In this document: piece after piece, positions 17,570-26,153 of the stretch | Position numbering within the stretch: position 1 is the stretch's first letter | Layout: each line of letters starts with the position of its first letter | NCBI RefSeq assembly: GCF_014773485.1 | Contig: NZ_JACXBP010000005.1 | Span: 186,001 to 250,000, forward strand | Source of the DNA: Erwinia aphidicola | GTDB taxonomy: Bacteria > Pseudomonadota > Gammaproteobacteria > Enterobacterales > Enterobacteriaceae | Direction of reading: 5' to 3' | Length of the DNA stretch: 64,000 nt | Program-made: the position numbers and the translations under genes | Notes under the pieces: model-generated | What the model saw: the letters and a program-made list of their open reading frames with translations, nothing else | What the model was told of the DNA's origin: nothing | The model's database searches: none

Positions 17570-18331
17570 ATGATCCCGGTTGAACGTCATCAACAAATTC
17601 TCACGCTGGTACAGGAGCGCGGTGTGGTCAGCATCGCCGAGCTGACCGAGCGCCTTGCCGTCTCGCATATGACCATCCGCCGCGACCTGCAAAAGCTGGA
17701 GGAACAGGGTGCCGTGCTGCTGGTCTCCGGCGGCGTACGTTCCACCGAGCGCCTGTCGAGCGAGCCTTCGCACCTTGATAAAACCAGCATGTTCAGCCAG
17801 GAGAAACAGGCTATCGGTGCCGCCGCTGCGCGCCATATTCCCCGCAACAGCTGCATCTACCTGGATGCCGGGACCACGACGCTGGCGCTGGCGCGGGAGC
17901 TGGGCGCGCGTGACGACCTGCTGGTGATCACCAACGATTTTGTCATCGCCAATTTCCTTATCGATACCAGCCAGTGCCGTATGATCCATACCGGCGGCAC
18001 GCTGTGCCGCGATAACCGCTCCTGCGTCGGCGATGCGGCTGCGCAGTCTCTGCGCGGGCTGTCGGTTGATATCGCCTTTATCTCGGCTTCCTGCTGGGGA
18101 CCGCGCGGCATCTTCACGCCTGACGAAGAGAAAATTGCCGTCAAGCGGGCGGTGAACGAGGTCAGCAGCAAACGCGTCCTGCTGGCGGACAGTTCGAAAT
18201 ACAACAAGATTGCCACGTTTCTCGCGCTGCCGCTGACGCGTTTTGACAGCATCATCACCGATCCACATCTTGCCAGCGCGGCCCGTCAGGAACTGAATAC
18301 GCTGGACGTCGGTGTGATCATTGCGGAGTGA
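17570..18331 (+). CDS. ygbI: DeoR-family regulator of the otn operon (YgbI type)
   Basis: DeoR/GlpR-type repressor of 253 residues. The N-terminal winged helix spans residues about 5-57 (GVVSIAELTERLAVSHMTIRRDLQKLEEQGAV). The C-terminal sugar-phosphate-sensing domain has LDAGTTTLALARELGARDDLLVITND and the SADSSKY-like LLADSSKYNK near residue 205. It is divergent from ltnD, as ygbI is in E. coli, so it probably represses the operon until a phosphorylated four-carbon intermediate is present. Confidence 0.9.
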   Translation: MIPVERHQQILTLVQERGVVSIAELTERLAVSHMTIRRDLQKLEEQGAVLLVSGGVRSTERLSSEPSHLDKTSMFSQEKQAIGAAAARHIPRNSCIYLDAGTTTLALARELGARDDLLVITNDFVIANFLIDTSQCRMIHTGGTLCRDNRSCVGDAAAQSLRGLSVDIAFISASCWGPRGIFTPDEEKIAVKRAVNEVSSKRVLLADSSKYNKIATFLALPLTRFDSIITDPHLASAARQELNTLDVGVIIAE

Positions 18332-18484
18332 TCCTGCCGCCCTATTTTCGCGATCGCGATCACGGCCTTTCACTTCTTTACGCTGGCGCCAGGGAGAAGT
18401 CGCAGGCGGGTGGCTAAACTTATCCAGGCTGTTTTATGGACTCACTTGCCACCCTTTTCCTTGAAAATGCGATGAGGTGACCTT

Positions 18485-18730
18485 ATGAGCACTATCAGTA
18501 CCAGTATGGGACGTTACAGTCTGACCGCGCAGAATTCTGGTGGCCATATTAAAGGCGCGATTGCGATTAATGATGAGGGCGGAGCACAGCTCACCCGGCA
18601 GGAATTTAACGAACATGATGTCGATGACGTGGTCAATAACGTGATTTATCCGGTCACTGGCGGTAACCGGGTGATCGCCAGCGCCATGCGTGAAAAGATG
18701 ATTGAAGCGGGATTTGAGCAGCCGCACTGA
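18485..18730 (+). CDS. Conserved-looking small protein of unknown function (81 aa)
   Basis: An 81-residue soluble, acidic protein starting MSTISTSMGRYSLTAQ, with AGGTGA eight bases before the ATG. It has no signal peptide or membrane segment. The second half (NEHDVDDVVNNVIYPVTGG) looks like a folded alpha/beta domain with many asparagines. I do not recognise the family. It is monocistronic: the DeoR gene ends 153 bases before and a candidate small RNA follows. Codon use resembles the neighbours, which supports a real gene. Confidence 0.6.
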   Translation: MSTISTSMGRYSLTAQNSGGHIKGAIAINDEGGAQLTRQEFNEHDVDDVVNNVIYPVTGGNRVIASAMREKMIEAGFEQPH

Positions 18731-18846
18731 ATGGGTTAACAGAGAAAATAGCTGGGGTGCTTCGCACGATTAGCAGGTTATCCAACCAATCGGATTATTA
18801 GATCGATAATCTGCTATCGATCGGTATAAACGCTTATAATTTCTAG

Positions 18847-18933
18847 TTAAATAGTGCCATTATTTTAGTGCGACAACTCATCGCAAAGCCACAATCAAAG
18901 CATTATTGCCCGCATAACCTGCGGGCTTTTTTT
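18847..18933 (+). ncRNA. Candidate small RNA with its own promoter and terminator
   Basis: A TATAAT box at 18835-18840 is followed by about 60 non-coding bases and then a classic terminator: GCCCGC, a seven-base loop, GCGGGC and seven T (18908-18933). No ORF ends near this terminator; the preceding gene stops 178 bases earlier, before the promoter. The -35 (near 18812) is poor. The layout fits an sRNA of about 85 nt. I do not recognise its sequence. Confidence 0.4.
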
Positions 18934-18952
18934 GGCCGCAAAAGCGCAAGCG

Positions 18953-20056
18953 TTACGATCGAACCGAGGGAGGCACCTCCCCACTTTTGATCTCCTCATT
19001 GACGCCCTCTTCATCCTCCTCTCTGCGGCGGCTGCGTAAGCGCTGGCTGACCAGGAAAACCGGCGCGGCGAGAAACAGCAGCAGGCTGCCCGACATGCCA
19101 CAAATCACCAGGCTCACCAGCCCTAACCCGCCGCTGCCGGCGGTCACGCCCGCCGCCACCAGCGACAGCAGGAAAAAGAACATCAGCGTCATGCTGACCG
19201 GCCAGATATTGACAATGTCCATATCGCTGAGCGCCATTTTCACCGGTCTGGCGGCCTGCAGCTGTGCCTGCTTCTCCGCCTCTAGCTTCTCTTGCAGCGC
19301 CTGAAGGTCGACGCAGGGGGCAACAAAATCTTCTGCAGGCTGCGGATCGTACAGGGCTTCAAACACCGAATCGGGCGCTGGAAAGGTGTGTGGCCATGTT
19401 GCGCTGTGCACCCCATAGGTGCTGAGTGCAGGCAGCGTAATACGCGGCCACTGAATCGCCTGCAGATAGCGGTCGTTGAGCACTACCCAGCTCTGACGGA
19501 TTTTGCCTTTATTCATATGATAGATCTTCAGGCGGTCTGCCGGCGGGTAAGAGAGATAAGTCACTCTGGCGGCAATCAGCGGAATATGGCGCATGCGGCA
19601 GTAGTTCACCCGGCTCTGACCCTGCACGGCTAACAGTAGCGCCAGCGCCGAGATAAAGTACCAGGAGGTGCTTTCCGCAGCGGCTGGGCTGGCAAGGTGC
19701 TCACGCAGCTTCTCTTCGCTATTGCCGCTCAGATGCTCCGGCCACCAGCGCCAGCTGCGGCCAATCACCCGTTCGGTCGGCACCTGAAACACGCCCAGCG
19801 GTTCGGTTTCCGACGGCAAAATGGCAAAGGGGAAAATTTTACTGAAAAAGGTCAGCGCATCATCCGGCCCGTTCCACTCCCCGCTCGCCTCCAGGCCGTG
19901 CAGATTAGCGGTCAGCTCACCCCAGCCTTTTTTCCCCAGCATATCAATCTGATATTTGGTATCGGCCAGTCGCTTACCCAGCAGCATGATATCGCGCGGG
20001 ATCGCCGCAAGATCCAGTAATGGAATGCTGCTGGGCTCTGTCTGTTCATTTTCCAT
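18953..20056 (-). CDS. Membrane protein of unknown function with a C-terminal double helix
   Basis: A protein of about 367 residues from the ATG at 20056 (MENEQTEPSSIPLLDLA). A longer frame to 20167 exists but reads as a poor N-terminus. Residues 1-275 are soluble, with many tryptophans and prolines. A charged coiled stretch (LQALQEKLEAEKQAQLQAA) precedes two hydrophobic segments near 290-340, and the tail is strongly charged (RSRRREEDEEGVNEE). This suggests a cytoplasmic domain anchored by a C-terminal hairpin. I do not recognise the family. It stands alone between the candidate sRNA and the cio region. Confidence 0.65.
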   Translation of the reverse strand: MENEQTEPSSIPLLDLAAIPRDIMLLGKRLADTKYQIDMLGKKGWGELTANLHGLEASGEWNGPDDALTFFSKIFPFAILPSETEPLGVFQVPTERVIGRSWRWWPEHLSGNSEEKLREHLASPAAAESTSWYFISALALLLAVQGQSRVNYCRMRHIPLIAARVTYLSYPPADRLKIYHMNKGKIRQSWVVLNDRYLQAIQWPRITLPALSTYGVHSATWPHTFPAPDSVFEALYDPQPAEDFVAPCVDLQALQEKLEAEKQAQLQAARPVKMALSDMDIVNIWPVSMTLMFFFLLSLVAAGVTAGSGGLGLVSLVICGMSGSLLLFLAAPVFLVSQRLRSRRREEDEEGVNEEIKSGEVPPSVRS

Positions 20057-20342
20057 ACTGCTGTTTACCCCAAAGGCTGCTTCATATACCATAAAAAATT
20101 TGGCTTTAGTAAAAAAACCAATAAATATCAATGAACTAGTATATGTAGCAAGCGGCCCGGTTAGCAATACACCGCATCTGATTTGCCGCTAATTTAAACG
20201 CGTAAGAGCGCTATTTCTGTGCGGTCTTCAGGGGAAAACACCCATTAATCGTTTAAAAATAAGCAGTAACCTTCGGCTTAAAGGTGATGGCCGCCCAGGC
20301 GATGGTGGCGTATTAGCCGTAGGTTTATGGCATGCCTGGATC

Positions 20343-20362
20343 GGGCGGGGCATGCCCCGCCC
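20343..20362. repeat. REP-like perfect palindrome
   Basis: A 20-base self-complementary sequence with arms GGGCGGGGC / GCCCCGCCC around AT. It belongs to the same family as the elements at 44380-44435 and 52678-52701, which share the core GGGC-AT-GCCC in a GC-rich palindrome. It is a dispersed extragenic palindrome, not obviously a terminator because no T-tract follows. Confidence 0.65.
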
Positions 20363-21011
20363 CTGCGATATTGCCTAACGGGAAAACAGAGCAAAAGCAC
20401 CCTGCACGTTCATGGGTTACCGTTTTTGATTTCCAACAAACATTTGCCAGTAAACTGCCTTAAAAGTGTTACAAAATGATTCAATATGAATATTTGTATG
20501 TATTACAACCTTAACATTTGCCGGTCAAAAGTCGCGGGAAAGTGACGTGACGATATTATTAAGCGGGAGCGATTTAAGCCTGACGGCGCAGGAATATAAT
20601 AATTAGCTAACTAATAACATTTTTACAACACCAGGGTCATAATAAGTGATAAAGCAGAGGGTTATTGTGCTGAACTGATACTTAAGGGCGGTCCATCAGG
20701 CTTAATCGTTATATAAAATCCACTTGTTTATAAGCAATCTATTCGCTGCCCCGTCATAGTTTCGCGGCGAAAACATGCATCCTGCGAGGGTAAAAAGTGC
20801 TTCCCCGCCATAAAGTTACAGTTTCTTCACATATTGGGATCATCCCGCCATCTTGCCTTAACATTCCAGCGCCCTGATTTAACCTGTTAACGAAACAATT
20901 TCTCGTAATATCCATTACTGTTATACGTCAGATCAATATTACTGTTGCTACTCCTTCACCTGATTTGGTCTTACGATCAAACCTTCGATGAGAAGTCCCC
21001 AATTGGCACCG

Positions 21012-21032
21012 CTACATTTTTATCAAATGTAG
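21012..21032. promoter_or_regulatory. Operator-like inverted repeat upstream of cioA
   Basis: CTACATTT and AAATGTAG are perfect eight-base inverted repeats separated by five bases, 62 bases before the cioA start codon. The spacing and symmetry fit a dimeric regulator site or a leader hairpin. The regulator cannot be named. Confidence 0.4.
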
Positions 21033-21093
21033 TCTATTTGTTAATAGTGGGTAAAAAAAATAAAAGGCAGTTTATGTTAGATCGAGGTAAGCA

Positions 21094-22518
21094 ATGTTCG
21101 GATTAGATGCGTTCCATCTGGCAAGGATACAGTTCGGTTTCACCGTAGCCTTCCACATTCTCTTCCCGGCCATCACCATCGGGCTGGCCAGCTTTCTGGC
21201 GGTGCTCGAAGGACTGTGGCTGAAAAGCAAAAATGAGGTTTATCGCGACCTCTATCACTTCTGGTCGAAAATCTTCGCCGTTAACTTCGGTATGGGCGTG
21301 GTTTCCGGTCTGGTTATGGCCTATCAGTTTGGTACTAACTGGGCAGGGTTTTCTCAGTTTGCCGGCAGCATTACCGGCCCGCTGCTGACCTACGAAGTGC
21401 TTACCGCGTTCTTCCTTGAAGCTGGCTTCCTCGGCGTGATGCTGTTCGGCTGGAACCGTGTCAGCCGTGGCCTGCACTTCTTTGCTACCTGCATGGTCGC
21501 GCTGGGTACGATTATCTCAACCTTCTGGATCCTCGCGTCCAACAGCTGGATGCAGACGCCGCAGGGTTATGCGCTGCAAAATGGCATAGTGGTGCCGGTG
21601 GACTGGTTGAAAATTGTCTTCAACCCCTCCTTCCCATACCGCCTGCTGCACATGTCCGTCGCGGCATTCCTGGTAACGGCGTTCTTCGTCGGCGCTTCTG
21701 CGGCTTACCACCTGCTGCGCAAAAACGACACGCCAGCAGTGCGCAAAATGCTGTCAATGGCTCTGTGGATGGCGCTGATTGTCTCCCCTATTCAGGCAAT
21801 GATTGGTGATGCCCACGGCCTGAACACTCTGGAACATCAGCCGGCGAAAATCGCGGCGATTGAAGGGCACTGGGAAAACCCACCGGGAGAAGCGACCCCG
21901 CTGATCCTGTTCGGTATCCCGGATATGAAAGAAGAGCGCACCAAATACGCGGTGGAAATTCCGTATCTGGGCAGCCTGATCCTGACGCACAGCCTGGATA
22001 AACAGGTTCCGGCGCTGAAAAGCTTCCCGAAAGAAGACCGCCCGAACTCCACCGTGGTGTTCTGGTCATTCCGCGTGATGGTGGCGCTGGGCATGCTGAT
22101 GATCCTGTTGGGCGTAGTCAGCCTGTGGATGCGTCGCGGACAGCGTCTGTATACCTCGCGTGCATTCCTGTGGTTTGTGCTGCTGATGGGGCCATCAGGT
22201 CTGATTGCGCTGGTCGCAGGCTGGATCACCACCGAAATGGGTCGTCAGCCGTGGGTCATCTACGGCCTGCTGCGCACTCGTGATGCCGTGTCGCTACACA
22301 GCACGCTACAGATGAGCATCAGCCTGATTGCTTTCCTGCTGGTCTATTTTGCCGTATTCGGCGTTGGCTACAGCTATCTGGCCAATCTGATCAAGAAAGG
22401 CCCAGAGACGGGCGAAGGCGACCATACGCCAGATGGCGGTCCGGGCACCTCCCACACCCCTTCACGCCCGCTGTCCGCCGTGAAAGAAAAACTTAATTCA
22501 TCGGAAGAGGGAAAATAA
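21094..22518 (+). CDS. cioA: Cytochrome bd-type quinol oxidase subunit I, CIO-like
   Basis: Quinol oxidase subunit I of 474 residues in the inner membrane, carrying haems b558, b595 and d. Haem ligands visible are the His in VAFHILFP (about 21) and His186 (YRLLHMSVAAF), and the conserved GRQPWVIYG region follows the Met ligand (TEMGRQPW). The Q-loop after LEHQPAKIAAIEGHWE is short, which is the mark of the cyanide-insensitive (CioA) branch rather than E. coli CydA. The C-terminal tail is long and polar. The next gene starts two bases after the stop. Confidence 0.9.
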   Translation: MFGLDAFHLARIQFGFTVAFHILFPAITIGLASFLAVLEGLWLKSKNEVYRDLYHFWSKIFAVNFGMGVVSGLVMAYQFGTNWAGFSQFAGSITGPLLTYEVLTAFFLEAGFLGVMLFGWNRVSRGLHFFATCMVALGTIISTFWILASNSWMQTPQGYALQNGIVVPVDWLKIVFNPSFPYRLLHMSVAAFLVTAFFVGASAAYHLLRKNDTPAVRKMLSMALWMALIVSPIQAMIGDAHGLNTLEHQPAKIAAIEGHWENPPGEATPLILFGIPDMKEERTKYAVEIPYLGSLILTHSLDKQVPALKSFPKEDRPNSTVVFWSFRVMVALGMLMILLGVVSLWMRRGQRLYTSRAFLWFVLLMGPSGLIALVAGWITTEMGRQPWVIYGLLRTRDAVSLHSTLQMSISLIAFLLVYFAVFGVGYSYLANLIKKGPETGEGDHTPDGGPGTSHTPSRPLSAVKEKLNSSEEGK

Positions 22519-22519
22519 G

Positions 22520-23527
22520 ATGGGAATCGATCTCTCCATTATCTGGTTTGTGATCATCATTTTCTCCACCCTGATGTACATCATCATGGATGGTTTCGAC
22601 CTTGGCATCGGTATCCTGTTCCCGTTCAATAAAGATCCGGTTGAGCGCGACATGATGGTTAACACCGTCGCGCCCGTCTGGGACGGCAACGAAACCTGGC
22701 TGATCCTCGGAGGCGCTGCTCTGTATGGCGCCTTCCCACTGGCTTACTCGGTCATCACCTCCGCTCTGGCCGCTCCGCTGACCATCATGCTGATTGGACT
22801 GATTTTCCGCGGCGTGGCGTTTGAGTTCCGCTTTAAGGCCACTGAAGAGCACCGTCCATTCTGGGATAAAGCCTTTATCGGTGGGTCATTCCTGGCGACC
22901 TTCAGCCAGGGTGTGGTACTCGGCGCGTTCATCAACGGCTTTGAAGTGACCAATCGTACTTATAGCGGCCCGGAGCTGGCGTGGCTGACGCCGTTTTCTC
23001 TGTTCTGCGGCGTGGGCCTGGTTCTGGCCTATGCGCTGCTGGGCAGCACCTGGCTGATTATGAAGACCGAGAATGAGCTGCACCGCAAGATGACCGCGCT
23101 GACCAGGCCACTGCTGCTGGGTCTGCTGGTGGTGATAGCCATTGTCAGTATCTGGACGCCGCTGCAGCATGCGGACATCATGCACCGCTGGTTCACCCTG
23201 CCAAACCTGTTCTGGTTCCTGCCGGTTCCGGTGCTGGTACTGGTGGCAAGCTGGGGCCTGTTGCGTGCGCTGAAGCGCCATGCGCACTATACGCCGTTCC
23301 TGCTGACGCTGGCGCTGGTGTTCCTCGGCTTTACCGGGCTGGGCATCAGCGTCTGGCCGAATATTATTCCGCCAACCATCACTATCTGGGATGCCGCATC
23401 GCCACCGCAGAGCCAGGGCTTTATGCTGGTCGGTGGTCTGCTGATTATCCCGGTGATTCTGGTGTACACCTTCTGGAGCTACTACGTGTTCCGCGGCAAA
23501 ATCAAGCCGGATGAAGGGTATCACTGA
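22520..23527 (+). CDS. cioB: Cytochrome bd-type quinol oxidase subunit II, CIO-like
   Basis: Subunit II of 335 residues with eight or nine membrane segments, needed to stabilise the haem-bearing subunit I. It begins MGIDLSIIWFVIIIFSTLMY and contains the conserved DGFDLGIGILFPF and WDGNETWLILGGAALYGAFP. It follows cioA by one base. No CydX/CydZ-like small subunit is visible before the terminator at 23536, consistent with a CIO-type oxidase. The enzyme gives a high-affinity, low-proton-yield branch of aerobic respiration. Confidence 0.9.
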   Translation: MGIDLSIIWFVIIIFSTLMYIIMDGFDLGIGILFPFNKDPVERDMMVNTVAPVWDGNETWLILGGAALYGAFPLAYSVITSALAAPLTIMLIGLIFRGVAFEFRFKATEEHRPFWDKAFIGGSFLATFSQGVVLGAFINGFEVTNRTYSGPELAWLTPFSLFCGVGLVLAYALLGSTWLIMKTENELHRKMTALTRPLLLGLLVVIAIVSIWTPLQHADIMHRWFTLPNLFWFLPVPVLVLVASWGLLRALKRHAHYTPFLLTLALVFLGFTGLGISVWPNIIPPTITIWDAASPPQSQGFMLVGGLLIIPVILVYTFWSYYVFRGKIKPDEGYH

Positions 23528-23535
23528 CAGTCAGG

Positions 23536-23561
23536 GCGGACCGCAGAGTCCGCTTTTTTTT
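23536..23561 (+). terminator. Rho-independent terminator of cioAB
   Basis: GCGGAC / GTCCGC stem with a six-base loop, followed by eight T, nine bases after the cioB stop. Confidence 0.93.
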
Positions 23562-23676
23562 GTCAATCTTTCGCTCATACAGTCATATTTTTACATACAA
23601 CCGCAGCGGCAAACTCCGGGTGATGGTCTACGCTTAATGTTCTGATTGAGGAAATCATGCCATCAAAGGAGGCAGT

Positions 23677-23931
23677 ATGAGTCTGTTTGATAAAGCGAAC
23701 GATAAAGCACAAGAAGCTGTTGGAAAAGGCCAGGAAGAGTTTGGCAAAGCCGTAGATTCGCCTGAGCATGAATTCAAGGGCAAAGCGCGCCAGCAGGCGG
23801 CAAGAGCCTCTTACGCTATCGATGATGCGCTGGACTGTGTGAAGAGTAAAACTCAGGATTCACCGCTGGTTTCACTGGTAATTGCTGCAGGTGTCGGTTT
23901 CCTGGCTGCCAAGATCTTCGGCCGCCGTTAA
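23677..23931 (+). CDS. CsbD/ElaB-like stress-associated membrane-anchored protein
   Basis: An 84-residue protein. Residues 1-60 are charged and helical (DKANDKAQEAVGKGQEEFGK), resembling CsbD-type stress proteins. The C-terminal 20 residues (VSLVIAAGVGFLAAKIFGRR) form a glycine-containing membrane helix ending in arginines, as in ElaB/YgaM-type ribosome- or membrane-associated proteins. A strong Shine-Dalgarno (AAAGGAGG) lies seven bases before the ATG, suggesting high expression. It is monocistronic with its own terminator. The exact family is uncertain. Confidence 0.75.
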   Translation: MSLFDKANDKAQEAVGKGQEEFGKAVDSPEHEFKGKARQQAARASYAIDDALDCVKSKTQDSPLVSLVIAAGVGFLAAKIFGRR

Positions 23932-23951
23932 CCCCATCGCGTTGTGAAACA

Positions 23952-23977
23952 AACGCCCCTTCGCGGGCGTTTTTTTA
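23952..23977 (+). terminator. Rho-independent terminator of the CsbD/ElaB-like gene
   Basis: AACGCCC / GGGCGTT stem with a CTTCGC loop followed by a T run, 20 bases after the stop codon. Confidence 0.92.
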
Positions 23978-24090
23978 TGGGCGCTATCCTGAAAACCTCG
24001 CGCGGCGCATTAAACAGAGTAATGCGCGCAGGCTGTTGTGCTGTACTGGTGGCGGACCCTGTATTCGCTAAACACACCAAGAGGTGAATC

Positions 24091-24471
24091 ATGGAAAGAA
24101 CATCACGTCTAATAAAGGGTATTGCCATTATCGCGGTAGCCACAGCGCTGATCGGCCCCCAGGCCGCTGCAGCGCCAGAGCATGTATTACATGACGCACT
24201 GCGATATCAGGTTATGCCAACAGCACCTTATCTCATCCAGGCGCCAAATAGCGCGAGCAAACAGCCCAGCGCACCGCCGGAAGATTATCGCGCCGCCAAA
24301 CCACAACCGTTAATGCGCGGCGAAGGCTTCAACTATCATCTGTATTACAACTACCGTTTAACACCGCACATCATCCTGCGCCCTAATCTGCAACAGAGCA
24401 CTAAGCCCGGTGCAGTCAGTGACCATTCACAGCGTTTTGTCGGTGGTATCGGCGCTGGCATTAACTTCTGA
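24091..24471 (+). CDS. Miniature OprB-like outer-membrane protein (126 aa)
   Basis: A short exported protein that looks like a porin reduced to its last strands. Residues 1-28 are a Sec signal peptide (cleavage after AAA or AAAA near 27). A proline- and alanine-rich linker follows to about residue 77. The final 49 residues (FNYHLYYNYRLTP ... LRPNLQ ... PGAVS ... FVGGIGAGINF) align without gaps to the C-terminus of the full-length OprB porin encoded next (24767-26104), with roughly half the positions identical. It keeps the terminal Phe needed for BAM recognition. The ribosome site GAGGTGA is good. It may be a deletion remnant or a functional mini-protein. Confidence 0.75.
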   Translation: MERTSRLIKGIAIIAVATALIGPQAAAAPEHVLHDALRYQVMPTAPYLIQAPNSASKQPSAPPEDYRAAKPQPLMRGEGFNYHLYYNYRLTPHIILRPNLQQSTKPGAVSDHSQRFVGGIGAGINF

Positions 24472-24766
24472 CCAGACTACCGCTCGTTCTTCCGAACGGG
24501 CGGGCTATTCCGTTACTCTACAAACTCACACCTGATACATCCCCTCACACATTAAATCATTCGCATACACAATAAGTTTTTTCACTTATGGAACTTAGCA
24601 CAAATCTATAATCGGGATAATTCCCTGACATGCTGTTATATACAACGCCGCGTTACTTTGTGCGGTAATACCCTATTAAGCATTTAGCACCCAACATTCC
24701 GCACGGTTTCTCACTTTCAGGATGATTGTACGCGTAGCGGATTTGATAATTTAAAAGGCATGAATA
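24472..24766. promoter_or_regulatory. Region upstream of the OprB gene
   Basis: 295 AT-rich bases separate the mini-OprB gene from the full-length porin. A perfect ten-base stem (24480-24489 / 24494-24503, CCGCTCGTTC / GAACGGGCGG with one G-T pair) follows the first stop codon and probably ends that transcript, although the T-tract is weak. A short TAAGT/ACTTA inverted repeat lies near 24572-24588. The porin promoter should lie in the remainder; a weak TATAAT-like element is at 24607-24612. Confidence 0.45.
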
Positions 24767-26104
24767 ATGAAAAGAAAAGCGTGTTGCCAGCAGCATCTAA
24801 AAAAATCCGTATTAATCAGTTCCCTGCTGATGGCGTCTGCTGCGGCCTGCGCCGATATGGCTCCGCTGAGCGTTGACTCACAATATATGTTTGGTGACTG
24901 GGACGGTTATCGCAGCCAGTTAAAAGAGGACGGGGTGGATTTCCAGGTGAATTACACCATGGAGTCGGCCGCCAATCTCGCCGGCGGCTACAATACCTCC
25001 ACGACTGCACGCTACACCGACCAGTGGGCATTTGGCACCACGCTCGACCTGGAAAAGCTGCTTAACTGGGACGATACCCAGTTCCAGACCACTATCACCA
25101 GCCGTAACGGTCGCGACCTGACCCAGCATATCAACGATCCGCGCACTGGCGGCCTCTCTTCCGTAGAAGAGGTCTGGGGGCGTGGGCAGACCTGGCGTCT
25201 GACTCAGTTCTGGATCAACAAAGGCTTGTTTAATCATCTGGTGGAGGTTAAAGCGGGGCGCCTGACGGTCGGGGAAGATTTTGGCTCTTTCGACAGCAAA
25301 TTTGAAAACCTGGCATTCGGCAGCGGCCAGGCCGGTAACTGGCGCGGTGACCGCTGGTTTAACTGGCCGGTTTCGCAATGGGGCGGCCGCATTAAATTAA
25401 ACCTGCCGGACGATATGTTCTTCCAGGTCGGCTTCTATAATCAGAACCGTAATAACTACGATCGCGGCAACGGTTTCTATCTGGATGGCAGCCCAAGCCT
25501 GGGGAATCTGGTGCCGTTCGAATTTGGTTGGAAACCTCTGCTGGGCGCTGACAAGCTGCCGGGTAACTATCGCATCGGCGGTTACTACTCCTCGGTTAAC
25601 GGGGATAAATACGCCAGCTATCACAACGGCAGCTACGGTAATCAGGCCAAAGCTTACGGCGGCTACGTGCTGTTACAGCAGCAGTTGACGGCAACGGATG
25701 GCGATGTCAATCGTGGCCTGGGCGTGACGGTTCAGGCGGTCATGAATGACCACAAAACGTCGAAAACCGACAATTATCAGGCCGTTTCATTTACCTGGAA
25801 AGGGCCGTTTGCTACGCGCGCGCAGGATGAAATTGGCCTGGGCGCTGCGCGTATTCACGTCAACAGTGACTACAGCAAAATGCAGAAAGAGAGCAACGAA
25901 TTCAACGGTGAATACGACTATAACAGCCCAACCTATCTGCCGATCCAGCACGGTTCCGAATGGAACTACGAGGTGTATTACAACGTGCATGCCACTAACT
26001 GGCTAAATCTGCGCCCAAGCCTGCAGTACGTTGCCTCTCCAGGTGGCGTCAGCGGCGTGAAAGATGCATTTATTGGTGGTCTGAGCGCCAATGTGAACTT
26101 CTGA
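24767..26104 (+). CDS. oprB: Carbohydrate-selective porin, OprB family
   Basis: Outer-membrane porin of 445 residues that admits glucose and related sugars. The signal peptide runs to about residue 30 (SVLISSLLMASAAACA). The mature start FGDWDGYRSQLKEDGVDFQVNYTMESAANLAGG is diagnostic of OprB. The barrel ends LSANVNF with a terminal Phe. With the periplasmic glucose dehydrogenase genes elsewhere in the window it fits an aldose-oxidising lifestyle; this link is functional inference, not operon evidence. The gene is monocistronic. Confidence 0.92.
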   Translation: MKRKACCQQHLKKSVLISSLLMASAAACADMAPLSVDSQYMFGDWDGYRSQLKEDGVDFQVNYTMESAANLAGGYNTSTTARYTDQWAFGTTLDLEKLLNWDDTQFQTTITSRNGRDLTQHINDPRTGGLSSVEEVWGRGQTWRLTQFWINKGLFNHLVEVKAGRLTVGEDFGSFDSKFENLAFGSGQAGNWRGDRWFNWPVSQWGGRIKLNLPDDMFFQVGFYNQNRNNYDRGNGFYLDGSPSLGNLVPFEFGWKPLLGADKLPGNYRIGGYYSSVNGDKYASYHNGSYGNQAKAYGGYVLLQQQLTATDGDVNRGLGVTVQAVMNDHKTSKTDNYQAVSFTWKGPFATRAQDEIGLGAARIHVNSDYSKMQKESNEFNGEYDYNSPTYLPIQHGSEWNYEVYYNVHATNWLNLRPSLQYVASPGGVSGVKDAFIGGLSANVNF

Positions 26105-26128
26105 TGTAGCGAAAATTCGCAGGCAGCA

Positions 26129-26153
26129 GGCGGACCGAAAAAGAGGGTCCGCC
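26129..26153 (+). terminator. Hairpin after the OprB gene
   Basis: GGCGGACC / GGTCCGCC stem with a nine-base loop 25 bases after the porin stop. No T-tract follows, so it may be an mRNA-stabilising 3' hairpin rather than a terminator. Confidence 0.5.

Larger units (their letters stand above)
20057..21093. other. Long intergenic region upstream of the cytochrome bd genes
   Basis: About 1 kb with no supported coding sequence. It holds a REP-like palindrome at 20343-20362 and AT-rich DNA from about 20420. An operator-like inverted repeat lies at 21012-21032. The cio promoter and leader must lie in the last few hundred bases; the ribosome site is GAGGTAAGC before the ATG at 21094. Confidence 0.6.

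Noticed and set aside
20540..20610. Short GTG-started peptide of about 19 residues in the region upstream of cioA
   Set aside because: Too short, AT-rich surroundings, and no feature beyond a plausible ribosome site.
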